Of a stretch of DNA of 64,000 nucleotides, positions 11,233 through 21,499 are shown in pieces. The stretch's first letter is position 1; each line of letters begins with the position of its first letter. Under the pieces are notes generated by a model that was given only the letters and a program-made list of their open reading frames with translations, was not told the DNA's origin and did no database searches. The DNA is from Coix lacryma-jobi var. lacryma-jobi (taxonomy: Eukaryota; Streptophyta; Magnoliopsida; Poales; Poaceae), in the NCBI GenBank assembly GCA_009763385.1, contig CM019825.1:120089131-120153130 (forward strand), read 5' to 3'. The translations under genes were made by a program, and so were the position numbers.

Positions 11233-12045
11233 TGTTGACGTCGGAAGTTATCCGAATCACACACGAGCAGGGCTAGAACGCCCGGAGAGGTTGCAGTTCA
11301 ACCTCAGACAGCAGGGACCCTGGCTAAACCGGCGAAAACCGATCTAAAGACCGGTTTTGATCGATTTAGGGTTTTGGGTTCCTGTGTTGGTAACTCTAGA
11401 ACTCCTCCTGGGAAGACCCGTCGGGGAGAAGCACGTAGAGGTTGTTCTAGGACCAGCAAGGCCGCCTAGAACGCCGTCGAATCTCGCCGGGAGATGCGCC
11501 GAACAGCAAGGTAGAGGTGAAAAAGGGGTAAAAGGGATAGTAGATTGATTTTGATCGATTGGTGTTGGATACTTCAATCGACCATGATCCTCTCATATAT
11601 ATAGAGGGGGCTGGTCTTATCCCAATAGGAAACATCTCCAGATGCAATCTCCAAGTTTCCTATTCGGACTCTATCAAAATATAGAATCTAATTCGGACAT
11701 AATAAGGTAACCTTGATCTTGCCAAGTCTGGATTAACCAGATCGGTTTAATGGACTTCATCGGCCCATATTGATTAACAAACGTCCTTTACAAGATAAAG
11801 ACCCAAATATTAGTGCCAGGCTCAATATTCATAATAACTATAAGGCCTCCGACCAGCATCACCTGGTCGGACATAGCAGGACTGGTCGGCAGTCTAAACA
11901 ATCAGGCCCATTCAGCTTAGAACATGACCAGGCCCACTTAGAAAATCTGACCTTTCAATACTAAAAGACAAATTCGGCTCTAATCTTATAGGCCGAATAC
12001 TTCTTCTAAATTCATTCTTATCGGTGACACATTTGAGTGTCAACA
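11233..12045 (-). repeat. 5' LTR of element A
   Basis: Partner of 2611-3424, starting TGTTGACG and ending GTCAACA, one base shorter. The TATA-like run is at 11596-11603. Differences from the partner are scattered and mostly transitions. Confidence 0.92.
11596..11603 (-). promoter_or_regulatory. TATA-like box in 5' LTR of A
   Basis: TATATATA in the same context as in the 3' LTR. As part of the 5' LTR this copy would drive the genomic transcript. Confidence 0.5.
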
Positions 12046-12050
12046 CAAGG
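12046..12050. repeat. Target-site duplication of element A, right copy
   Basis: CAAGG, matching 2606-2610. Confidence 0.9.
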
Positions 12051-12102
12051 GTTTATTAAATCCGAAGTAGGAAGTCTATAAAGTACTCGGGTATTCCCTT
12101 AC

Positions 12103-12286
12103 CAGGAGCACCCGTTTTATAGTGCTTTTCAGCCAATTCTGTTGATAAAAGAATTTTTCGACAAGCACGGCGATTACCAGTGCGAGCCTTCTTCGGGACT
12201 GGACCTCCGGCTTCCTGTAGTGGACTCGGAGACCGCTTCCGGCTACTTTCGGCTTCGGGATCTAGGAGTAGGACATCAGAGTCAGT
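12103..12286 (-). pseudogene. aORF exon of the level-0 Tat element, cut by element B
   Basis: A minus-strand open block encodes an acidic then basic stretch (LLLDPEAESSRKRSP and KKARTGNRRACRK). It ends at a strong donor, CTG followed by GTAAGG (12097-12102). Removing element A and one CAAGG leaves an intron of about 80 bases between this donor and the acceptor at 2583-2584, a normal plant intron size. This supports the spliced model for the antisense gene. The upstream part of the gene lies beyond the insertion of B, outside the window. Function unknown. Confidence 0.55.
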
Positions 12287-12371
12287 TGAAAGGTCCTAGT
12301 TTGGTTTTGGTAATTGAGTGACAACTTAGGTGGACTAATATGTGTTTAAAGTGAATTACACAGGTGATTAG
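12287..12371 (+). repeat. 5' LTR of element B, first 85 bases
   Basis: Begins TGAAAGGTCC, an inverted match to the LTR end GACCTTTCA at 63529-63537. Interrupted at ATTAG (12367-12371) by element C. Confidence 0.85.
12367..12371. repeat. Target-site duplication of element C, left copy
   Basis: ATTAG, repeated at 60879-60883 immediately after the right LTR of C. Confidence 0.9.
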
Positions 12372-15300
12372 TGAAACGACCCACGATTTCCTCGAAGGGA
12401 AATCCGCAGATACATCATAATGTGATAGTCCAAAAAGTCTCAAACCATCACATTATCATTATTCAGTTGTTACCATAGTTCATACAACGCGATAGAACAG
12501 ATTTACAAGACATTACATCACATGGGATAAACCACCTAGTACAAACTATATCGGTAACACACGCCTAACGACGCTGGAGTCGGTGTAGAGAGTCGACGAG
12601 TGAAGGCTCCTCCTTCACGGGAATCATCAAAGTTGTTGTAGCAGCGGGCGAAGACTCTGTCTTCGTCTCCTCATCCAAACTTGCGTATAGGAACGAGACT
12701 TCCTGATCCATCCAGCTTCCGCTACCGTCGTAGTAGAAGTCGTCCACCTGACCATAATTTTCAGTACGTTTTGTACTGGCCACATTTTCCCATCCTATGC
12801 TTGCATTTGCTATGTGGTATGTGGAATGCAAGGGTAGAGCAAAAAGGAACCTATATATGGTTGTAGTTTTCCTATGCATGTAATTAATATCATATAAATA
12901 TATTCATCAAGTTTTAATCCATATACCCGGCCACATGGCCTTCCATTCGGTCGTCGACCGAACATCCGACCATACGGCCATCCATCCATCCATCCCATCC
13001 ACACATCCACACATCTCACCACTCTCGCACTCTCTAGGCGGCAAGGACGACTCCCACTCGTACCTTGCCTCAACGGCCAGCGCCGGACCTATCAACCTAG
13101 GGGGAGAAGAAGAAAGGACACCTCTCACTAAGTCCGGGAGACTCTGAGCACATAGTGTTGTCCATGATCGTGGACACGGCTATACGTATAGATCGATCAA
13201 CTCTGCAGAGCGTGTACGCCTGGAACCACAGGTTAGCTATCCTCAACGATCCGGCTCGTCTAAGCTGATTCCGAACTTCCCCCTAATCCGCAACGATGCC
13301 ATCCTACCACTCAGCCCTGGGGCACCCCGGTGGAAATCCACCGTAACGCTGAGACTGTGAGACGTGGATCCTGGCGTACCAAATAAAACACCACGTTGTC
13401 TTAGGAGGGTGTGGGTCTCCAGCCCTTACCTCCCTACACTTATCACCTTCCAGCCTAGCAGTAATGGCATCGTTTCACCCAGGGGGTAGGAACGGTTCCT
13501 GCCCAAACAAGAACAAGTGGTGCGCACGAAGGTACTATGGCCGGTGGCCCAGCGCAATAAGTCCTAAGGACTGGACAAGATATCTCCTCCTCGGGGCTTC
13601 CATTGCCCCCGTGCTGACACAACACCTCTATCCCGGGGATTCGTCCCACGAAGACACTCCTCCCCAAGACCACTTCTCAAGATCACAATGTACCTGCCAC
13701 AGGTACTCCCCAAGGGATGCCCAGGTCACATCCCCTCGGCAAGACTCGTCACCGGACTCATTATAGATCCTGTCCAGTCGACTCAACCCTCACCACACGC
13801 ACCCAAGACACACGCCAAGATCTCCCCAAGTCATCATCCCGTTTTCACAGCACCATGTGCCTTAGCCACCCACAAGCAAACATCCACCAAGCATCACATC
13901 ACAGATATAATGCATAGTAGAAGTGAGTAGTGACTATGTAAAGTAAGCGGTGTCTAGCCTAACAGCGGGTGTGTAGGGGAAAGGGTTGCGTCAAGGTATA
14001 GGCTTCACAAGCAATCTAACATGCAACCTATCACAGTTCATATGCAAATAGTAAAGCGCTAGCAGCTACATTATTGCATGTCTAATAGGATTCTACGAGG
14101 TTGGATGGGTTGTGGCACCTGTTACGTTGTTAGTTCAAGATCTTCGATGTCCTCGTAGCCGTTCTCCTCGGGTCCTGGTGTCGTCCTCGGTCTCCTCCAG
14201 CAGGTTTCGGTCCGATCAAGGCTGCTCCCGACACAACTACCTTGCGAGACCGGCAAACAAGACAAAAGAGCAAGCAGAACACTGACACAACAACTAGACC
14301 CGAAAGACGCTAAAGACACCAAACGGAGAAAGGACTTAGTCCTCGCGGAGGACATCCGATCCTCGGGCTCGAAAAGACGCAGGAGCGAATGCTTGCTAAG
14401 CACAAGCTTGAGTCACAACCTAGCTCGTACTTCCCGGGTCGATCGAGTCGACCTGTACGGCTCAAGTAAAATGGTTGAGACCTGATCCTGACTTAAGCAA
14501 ACATCCTGCAAAAACAATACTAGCCCTCATGAAGCGAGTTCGTTTTCCTCGGGCTCAAAAGAGGCGAAGGAGAAACTCGGCTAAGCACGTCTATGTCATG
14601 TTCTTGGTGTAAATGTTTTCCTACGGTCGATCGAGTCGACTCGCATAGGACCGAGAGGATGACATAGACCTTAGCTTTGCCAACTAGAATGAGGGTTCGA
14701 TCTTTGATCCAATCATCATGGCTAAGGACGAGATCGAATAGATCGGGCCAACAAGGGATAAGGAAAACAGTTCCGATCTCTTGCTCGATCCATACGCCAT
14801 TGTAACCGACGAGAACCGGGAAGAGGGAACAGAACAGGAAGGGAAAAGAGAATCAAAGGTAGTCTCACTTCCTTCTATGCACGCGCCATGGCAAATACGG
14901 GCATCGAAGGGAGCGACATACCGAGAACACAAGCACTTAAACCACGCGTAGGGTACCTCGCTCCTGTGCACTAAATGGCACTAGCCGTTCCTAGAATCAG
15001 CAGCGGTGCGGTTGTCACTGCGAGGATCTAGGAGCGCTACAGTCTATAATAGGTACAAGCATACGAGGGCTCAAGTGCGAAGAGGCAAAAGAGAAAGAAA
15101 AACGGGGATCCACATTCCTTTGATCCACACGCCATAGTAGTAGACGGGAATCACAGGAATGGGATCAAGAAGCAAGACTACTACATAAACATGACCAACA
15201 CGCAAAAGGGGTAGACTAAAGGCGAGGAACTTGGTTCCACGGGTACTTCGATCCACGGTCATTGAATTGATAGGGATTAGAGTGACTTGAACAGACGGAC

Positions 15301-18300
15301 TCGATCCACACTTTACTAAATTAGTGAGGGTCAAATAAAAAGGAAAAGAGGGAGGAGTGGTCTCCGCATTCGCTCAACCAACACGCCATGGCAAGGGCGG
15401 TAGACGAAGAATGTGAGACGCTCGACCTAAGACAACCTATAGGGCACCACAACCTCCGTGCAACTAAACCGGCACAAGGCTATTCCTTCGACTCGTAGCG
15501 GTGCGGTTGTCACCGCGACAGTCGGAGGGATGCCGCGATCGAAACGGTGCAAGCATACAAGGTGGCTAGGACAAAAACACGACAAAACAGATGGAGCCCG
15601 ATGGTCATGGCGAGGCAACTCGCGGCCATGAGCTTCACCCTACACTAGTTAGCGCCCATCATTCCATGATCGTCATCTCCTGTTCCTTCTCCCACCAGAC
15701 TTGGTCATGAAGGGCTCTTTGTGTGCGGGTAACATCCGCATTGATATCAAAGTTGATATCAAGCCCATAGTGGCCACGTCTTAGGGCTAGGGTCAGGAGC
15801 TAACGCTCGTAGCACTATGAGGCCAACCAAACAAACAACAACGACTATGAGGGATGAGTTACGCTCGGCGTCATGATCACGGCGGGACGAACCCACGACC
15901 GTAGCGTTCGAGCGAGTTACGAACCCTCGACCGGTTTGACGGCACGGTCCATAGACAAACAACAAGACCGGCTGGAAGGCACGGTCAACCGCCAACGACA
16001 CAAACACACGGGGACCGACATGACGATAACCGACACGACCAACACAACATAGGAGTAGCACATATCTATAGAAATAGAAAGGTAGACCGGCACGAAGGCT
16101 CGGCACAGGCAAGTATAGATCGTATATGAGTGAGTATGAATGACAACAATATGAAGATGAAAAAAATGAAGGGATTTGTGTCGACGTCCAAGGGTGGCAT
16201 CGACGGAGGTTCACGGGTTCGACCTTGAAGATGGCACGAAGGACGGGTCTTCGGCGAAGCGGTGCTGGAGACATTCAAGACATCCCAGCTAGTCGAGGAA
16301 GGCTCCGGCCAACTGTAGCCAACTCTGGCCAGGCTATGGTCGGTTGTTGCTGACCGAACGCAGTTGCAGGTGGCCGGGAGCGGGCTGCCGTAGGCCAGAC
16401 ATGGCAGCAAGCGTCCGGGAGGCTCCACGGCTCCAGCGGAGACATCGCAGCTTGGCTGCCTTCCCTGCACGATGTAGGATAGCGGCACGAAGGCCGATCT
16501 CAGGTGACAGCTTCACAGTGATGCGGGAAAAAGGAGCAAGCTTGGCACTTGGGCTATGGAGCTCACCGATGGCATCAGAAGGGGCATGTGGTCCGGTCAG
16601 GGAGTAGTACAGGGCGTGGCCGGCCGAACCGCAGGGTGCGGTCATGGCCACTGGCGGCCGTCGGTTGCAGGCGGTCAGCACAGCGTCAGCTCGGCGTGGG
16701 AACATGACGCCGGGGGACACAGAGGGAGCTCGGGTACTTGAAGCAGCTCACCGAGGCAGGAGAGGTGGTCGTCGGTGTCGCGAGCGGTCGTCGTGGAGGC
16801 GGTCGGGGCGAGGCAGCGCCATTTTGCCGAGGTCACGACGAGGATGATACAGGACGCGGGTGACGTCGCGGTCATGGTGCGGCTGATGGCGCTGGTCGAC
16901 CGTCTGACAGAGCGTGTCGAGGAGGTGGCACCGACGGTGAAGCAGACGGTGGTGTGGCTCCGGCGGGGGCGCTGAAGCCGACTTGGCGAAGGAGACGGCC
17001 GGCGCGTGGCCATGGCCAGAGCATGGCGCGGTGTGGTCGGCGCTCATCGTGGCTCGGCGCTGCGCGACCATGGCCTGCGCGGCCGGCGCTCGGCACGGCC
17101 GCAGCACACACGCAAGGCAGAGCGGGCGAGGGTGCAGGAGCGCGAGGGCGGTGGCTTGGAAGGAGGAGGGAGGAGAGAGAGCGGCGGCTGGCACCAGGGA
17201 AGAAGAGGAGGCAAGTGGCGGCCATGGCTTTTATAGGGCGGTCGGCTAGGGTTAGGGTGGTCGTCTCGGCATCCGTGCCACTCGATGCGATGGTCGGGAC
17301 ACGCGGCGCTGGATCCGGGTCAACGTACGGACGCCGAGGCGCTGGGCGCGGGGAAGGCCGGGGCGAAGCCCCTTGGCGGCGGCGGCTGTCCCAGAGAGCG
17401 AGCGCTCCCCTAGGGTTCAGAGGGGCGCGCGACTGGGGAGCCAAGCGGGCCACGGCGCCGTGCTGGGCTGGCCTGGGTTCGCGCAGAGGCGGTCCAAGGG
17501 AGAGGTGAGAAGTGGAATGACCCACGAGGGGGAGTGGAGGGAGTCGGCGGCCTGGATGGCCAGGGGAGGAGGAGAGGCCAGGGCGCGCTGGTCTGGGCCT
17601 CCGCGTGGGCCTGGGCGCTGCTGTGGCCAAGAGGGAGGGTCAAGGGAGCACCGGTGGGCTGCGGGGGAGTGGGCCTAGGCCCGTTCGGCTAGGAGGAAAA
17701 GAGGAGCTTTGGCCCAAGAGAAGAAAAAGGTCTTCCCAATTTCCAACTAGGGTTATAGAACTTGAGATAGATTTGTAATGAGGAGATGGATGTTTTTGAA
17801 TATACTTTGGGGGAATAGGATAATGGTCTTTCCGAGTTACGAATTATCATGACTCGAAGTCGAGAATGAGAGATATCGAGAGGGGTTCCAAGAATGATGA
17901 GAGGAGGGTTTTCTTCCTATTTTGCTAAGAAAAGATGAGGGGGGGGGTGAATCCCAAGGATAATTTGGGAATGGTTGAACAGAAGATTTGGAGTGGGTTT
18001 GTGAACGGGGGTTTTGAAAGGAATCAGAGTAGATTCAGAATTGGAAAAGAGGGGCGAAAGGGAAAGGATTTTCCCCGAGTCATGAATTAATATGACCCGA
18101 AGATCTTTTGAAGTCGAAGCAGAGAGATCAAGAAAAGCTTCACAAAGGAGTCGAGGAGGTTGCCATGGATTTGTGCACTCCAACTCTAGACATAACTCAA
18201 CCCTAAACCGACTCGAGATTTTGGGCACACTCCTACAAGCAATTTTATATGTATGCAACGTTTCGCTTGCATACTCCCCTACGTGTACTATCATTTAACC

Positions 18301-18382
18301 TAGCGGCTTCATGCTTCACACATTGCAGGAAAAAGTTTTAAAAAGTTCATATTTTTGGTTGTTGGAAAACCAGGATGTTACA
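12372..18382 (-). repeat. 3' LTR of element C, 6011 bp, uninterrupted
   Basis: Full match to 21334-21499 + 32923-34752 + 56864-60878. In minus orientation a TATA box (TATAAAAG, 17228-17235) leaves about 1.1 kb of U3 and about 4.8 kb of R-U5. The region about 16300-17700 is GC- and CpG-rich, and the rest is mixed. A ~188-bp imperfect direct repeat starts near 14363 and again near 14549; each copy has CCTCGGGCTC and the palindrome-rich GTCGATCGAGTCGAC. Several ORFs of 60-250 codons lie inside but have no known motif, and one crosses the TATA box. Confidence 0.92.
17228..17235 (-). promoter_or_regulatory. TATA box in 3' LTR of C
   Basis: TATAAAAG on the minus strand in a GC-rich context, conserved in the other LTR at 59724-59731. 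Confidence 0.6.
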
Positions 18383-18396
18383 GACCACCCCCCTTA
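18383..18396 (-). other. Polypurine tract of element C
   Basis: The minus strand reads GTAAGGGGGGTGGTC against the LTR start TGTAACATCC. It sets the 3' end of the element at the left. Confidence 0.8.
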
Positions 18397-18400
18397 CAAG

Positions 18401-18420
18401 AATCTCGTCCCCGAGATTTA
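18401..18420 (-). other. Hairpin just upstream of the polypurine tract of C
   Basis: The plus strand reads AATCTCGTCCCCGAGATT, an inverted repeat with 7-base arms AATCTCG/CGAGATT. The same hairpin lies at the same place in Tekay element F (45471-45488). Confidence 0.75.
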
Positions 18421-21317
18421 GGGGTCTCTGTCACAAGAAGGTTGAACTAGTAGGCTTAACCTAGGGTTGATGGTTTTCGTTAGGCAGCCTATATGCACTA
18501 ATGCATTTTGCAAAAAGCTTTTGAAACAGGGTGTTTGGCAAGTCCTTTTTAAGAAAACAGTTCGCAATAAAACGGTTTGGAAGAAGAGGGTTTGTTTTCT
18601 CAAACTGATAAAAGTCGTTTGCTAAAACATGGTCTTTTGAGGAAAAGCTGAAGTTCAAAACATAGGTAGGGGAGGTTTTGAAGCCTTTCGCAAACCAAGT
18701 TCCAAAACATTTTGAAAGCATTTTATTTTTGCAAATCCCTGTTTTGAGAAACTATTTCAAACACCATTTCGAAAGCATTTTGTAGACCACAGCTTTGGAA
18801 AACAAGTTTCAAACGCAATTTTGAAATCATATTCATGCACCGAGTTTTGTAAAGACAAGATCAGGTACCATTTGCAAAAACTATTTTTCTTTGAGCAACG
18901 ATTTTTTTTAACAAAACAAAATCAAATTTTGAAGTCGGTTTTGAATTTTGAAACCAAAACCTTTATCTTTTCACAAGACATTTTGAAAAGCCATTGAAAA
19001 TTGATTTTCATAAACTCTTTCTTTTGAAACGTTTGTTTGAAAGAAGAGAGATTTTCTCAAACTTTTCAAAAGAAGTACAAACGAGACTTTTGAAATCTTC
19101 TTTTCAAACAACATTTTAAAATAAAGGCAAGGTTTTCAAAACATTTAAAAAGGGTCACAGGTTTTGAAGGCAAAAGAGTTTTACTTGAAAGAAAACCCTT
19201 CAAAAACATTTCACAAACCCTTTTCTTTCAAAACTTTTACCAAAATGGGATTGTTTCGAGCCAAAACTTTTTTTAGGTTCTAAAATCTCCATTAAATCAA
19301 ATCAAGGCTTTTGAAGGAGGTTTTTTTTATCCAAAACAACTTTTGTTTTTAAGTAAGAACCATTTTTTTTAAATGGACACTTTGAAAGTGGTTTTGAAGC
19401 TAAGCTCAAGATCTCGGTGGTATGCAGATATCTCTCGGAGTGGTCACAGTCACGTACAGCGATACCAGCATATGCCCGGCAGCAAGCCATGTGGATGCAT
19501 CACACATGAGGCCCCAAGTTTCGTAGCGGCACCGTGGGTCATGATCACAACACGCTTCCAGCAGTTACCGATAACAACTCGATATCCTCAGCTGGAGGGG
19601 GAGGGAAGGAAAAACCTTTGAAAACTATTTTGAAAGTTTTCTTTGTGGAAACAGTTTTAAAGTCCTTTGTTTTACAATTTTCGCAAAGAGGAGAGGGTAA
19701 CGACCTTTGAATTTTTGAAATTAAAACAAGGACATTTTGAAAATAGGTCACAACCCATTTTGGTTTTGAAACTCAAAACATTTTTTTTGAACTAAAACAA
19801 ACTTTACAAAAAGCTTTTTTTAAAAAAGGTTCGAAATAAGTCTTTAGTTTATAAAATCAAAGCTTTTAAGAAGGCCTTTTTGTTTTCCAAACTATTTTTG
19901 AAAAGATTTTTCAAGAATGGTGAGCCTTTTGGAAAGAGAGCATTTGGAAATCAAACCATTTTGTAAAAGTTTTTCCCAAACAAACTTTGGTTAAAGATTT
20001 TTTTTTGATATAGCAAGAACACGCAATTTTCAAATCCTTTCAAAGAAACATTTTGCAAAACTTTTGAAATCCAAGTAGGGTTTTGAAGATGTTTGAAATT
20101 GATACAGGTTTTGCAATAAAAGTCTTTTGAAAGTCTTTTTGTTTTCGAAGACAAAACACACTCATTTATTTTTAAGAGTTTTGAAACAAACTGTTTTGAA
20201 GACACATGTTTTTGAAACGACGCGTTGCTCCCTTTGAAACAAACAAAACTAGTTTTGAAACCGATTTTAAAGCGTGCCTTTCGAAAAGCAAAGATTTCGC
20301 AAACAACTTTGTTTTCAGAAACCATTTTCAAAACAACTTTTGAAATAAACTTTGGAAGAACTCTTTTTGGTTTTGACAAATATTTTTTTTAAAACAGTTG
20401 CAAGACATCCTTTTCGCAAAGGTTTTGTTTGATAAAACAGTTGTAAAGCATTTTTTTGAAAGTAGGATTGATTTTTGGAAAGGGAACATGACTCTTAGTT
20501 TGAAACCAAAACAATTTTAAAACAAAATTGAGCCAAGGACCTTTGGTTTGAAAACATTTTGCTGGGTGGAAACAAAACTTGGTTCCTTGAAAACGAGTTT
20601 TGAAATACCTTTTTCTGAAAAGGAAACAATTTTCACACTGCTTTGTAAATAGCTTTCGAAGGGAAGTACTTTGAGATGAGAACTAAATCTGCTTTCTTTT
20701 GAAAAGGGAAAACCTTTTTGGAAACTTTTGAAATTGTTTTCCTTTGAAATAGAATTTCTTGTGAAGGAAGAGACATTTTTCAACCAAAAGAAGGGAGGGA
20801 AGTTTTGAAATTTTGGTTTGGTTGGAAAGCCGAAAACAATTTTGAAATCGTCTCAAAAGACATGATGCATCGGCTTTATCTTTCCCACTCGGTTAGTTGG
20901 GAGCCTCTTACTTAGTCATAGGGCGGCTTGGGTCTAGCCTGTATGGTTACCAACACCTGGAGTCTCACGCAAAAACATCTTCTATAACTTACACTCATAC
21001 AATCAAGAAGCACAAAAGCACAAGCAGAATGACAAAGATCCAGACAATCAAGCAGTATTACAACTCCTATATGCATGGTGTCGACTTAAGGCGACTTCCA
21101 AAGCCTTCAAGCCTCACACAACTACCGATCTAGCGTAGGCAGTATAAGGGGAGGGTTAATTCCTATAGGTCAACTTTTCAGAAGGGTGTAGGCCAGTTAG
21201 CATTAGAACTCAAGGCAAAGGGGGAAACAAGTGTTAGCACTTATGGTTCTACCAACAAGCAGGAATTTGGCTTCTATTCTAGTGTTTGGTTCTGTAGTCT
21301 CGTCCTACAGGCAAGTA
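18421..21317 (-). other. Non-coding interior of element C
   Basis: About 2.9 kb without a recognisable gene. From about 18440 to 20860 it is dominated by TTTTGAAA- and CAAAACATTTT-like words on a pyrimidine/purine-skewed background. The ORFs inside are only by-products of that composition. An island of ordinary complexity lies at about 19395-19605. The last ~450 bases before the PBS (20870-21317) are also of ordinary composition. No gag, protease or RT motif was found on either strand. Confidence 0.75.
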
Positions 21318-21331
21318 TGGCTCTGATACCA
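21318..21331 (-). other. Primer-binding site of element C (tRNA-Met type)
   Basis: The minus strand reads TGGTATCAGAGCCA, two bases inside the 5' LTR. It matches the initiator tRNA-Met 3' end complement used by many plant LTR elements. Confidence 0.85.
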
Positions 21332-21333
21332 AC

Positions 21334-21499
21334 TAAAACGACCCACGATTTCCTCGAAGGGAAATCCGCAGATACATCATAATGTGATAGTCCAAAAAGT
21401 CTCAAACCATCACATTATCATTATTCAGTTGTTACCATAGTTCATACAACGCGATAGAACAGATTTACAAGACATTACATCACATGGGATAAACCACCT
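21334..21499 (-). repeat. 5' LTR of element C, piece 1
   Basis: Matches 12372-12537. The terminal dinucleotide is TA instead of TG at 21334. Cut by element D after CACCT (21495-21499). Confidence 0.9.
21495..21499. repeat. Target-site duplication of element D, left copy
   Basis: CACCT, repeated at 32918-32922. The empty site is seen intact in the other LTR of C at 12533-12537. Confidence 0.93.

Larger units (their letters stand above)
2611..12045 (-). mobile_element. Element A: complete Tat-lineage Gypsy LTR retrotransposon
   Basis: A 9.4-kb element is bounded by 814- and 813-bp direct repeats starting TGTTGAC and ending GTCAACA, with TSD CAAGG on both sides. The minus orientation follows from the PBS next to the right LTR, the polypurine tract next to the left LTR, and gag-protease-RT-RNase H-integrase order on the minus strand. 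Pol has two RNase H-like regions, as described for Tat elements. By eye the LTRs differ at roughly 24 positions (about 3%), making A the most diverged LTR pair I counted here. Pol is open, but gag-protease is broken by six stops, so the copy is probably inactive. Confidence 0.93.

Noticed and set aside
15759..16274. 171-codon minus ORF in C's LTRs, with hydrophobic stretches
   Set aside because: Present in both LTR copies at similar length, but that is expected for an LTR pair. No domain, no conserved start context, and composition matches flanking non-coding sequence.
16872..17630. 252-codon minus ORF in the GC-rich part of C's LTR
   Set aside because: It spans the TATA box, is low-complexity Pro/Arg/Ala, and its partner in the other LTR is shorter and differently framed. 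Expected by chance in GC-rich DNA.
18440..20860. Possible satellite or CRISPR-like array in C's interior
   Set aside because: Words repeat, but there is no regular period and no spacer-repeat structure, and the genome is clearly eukaryotic.
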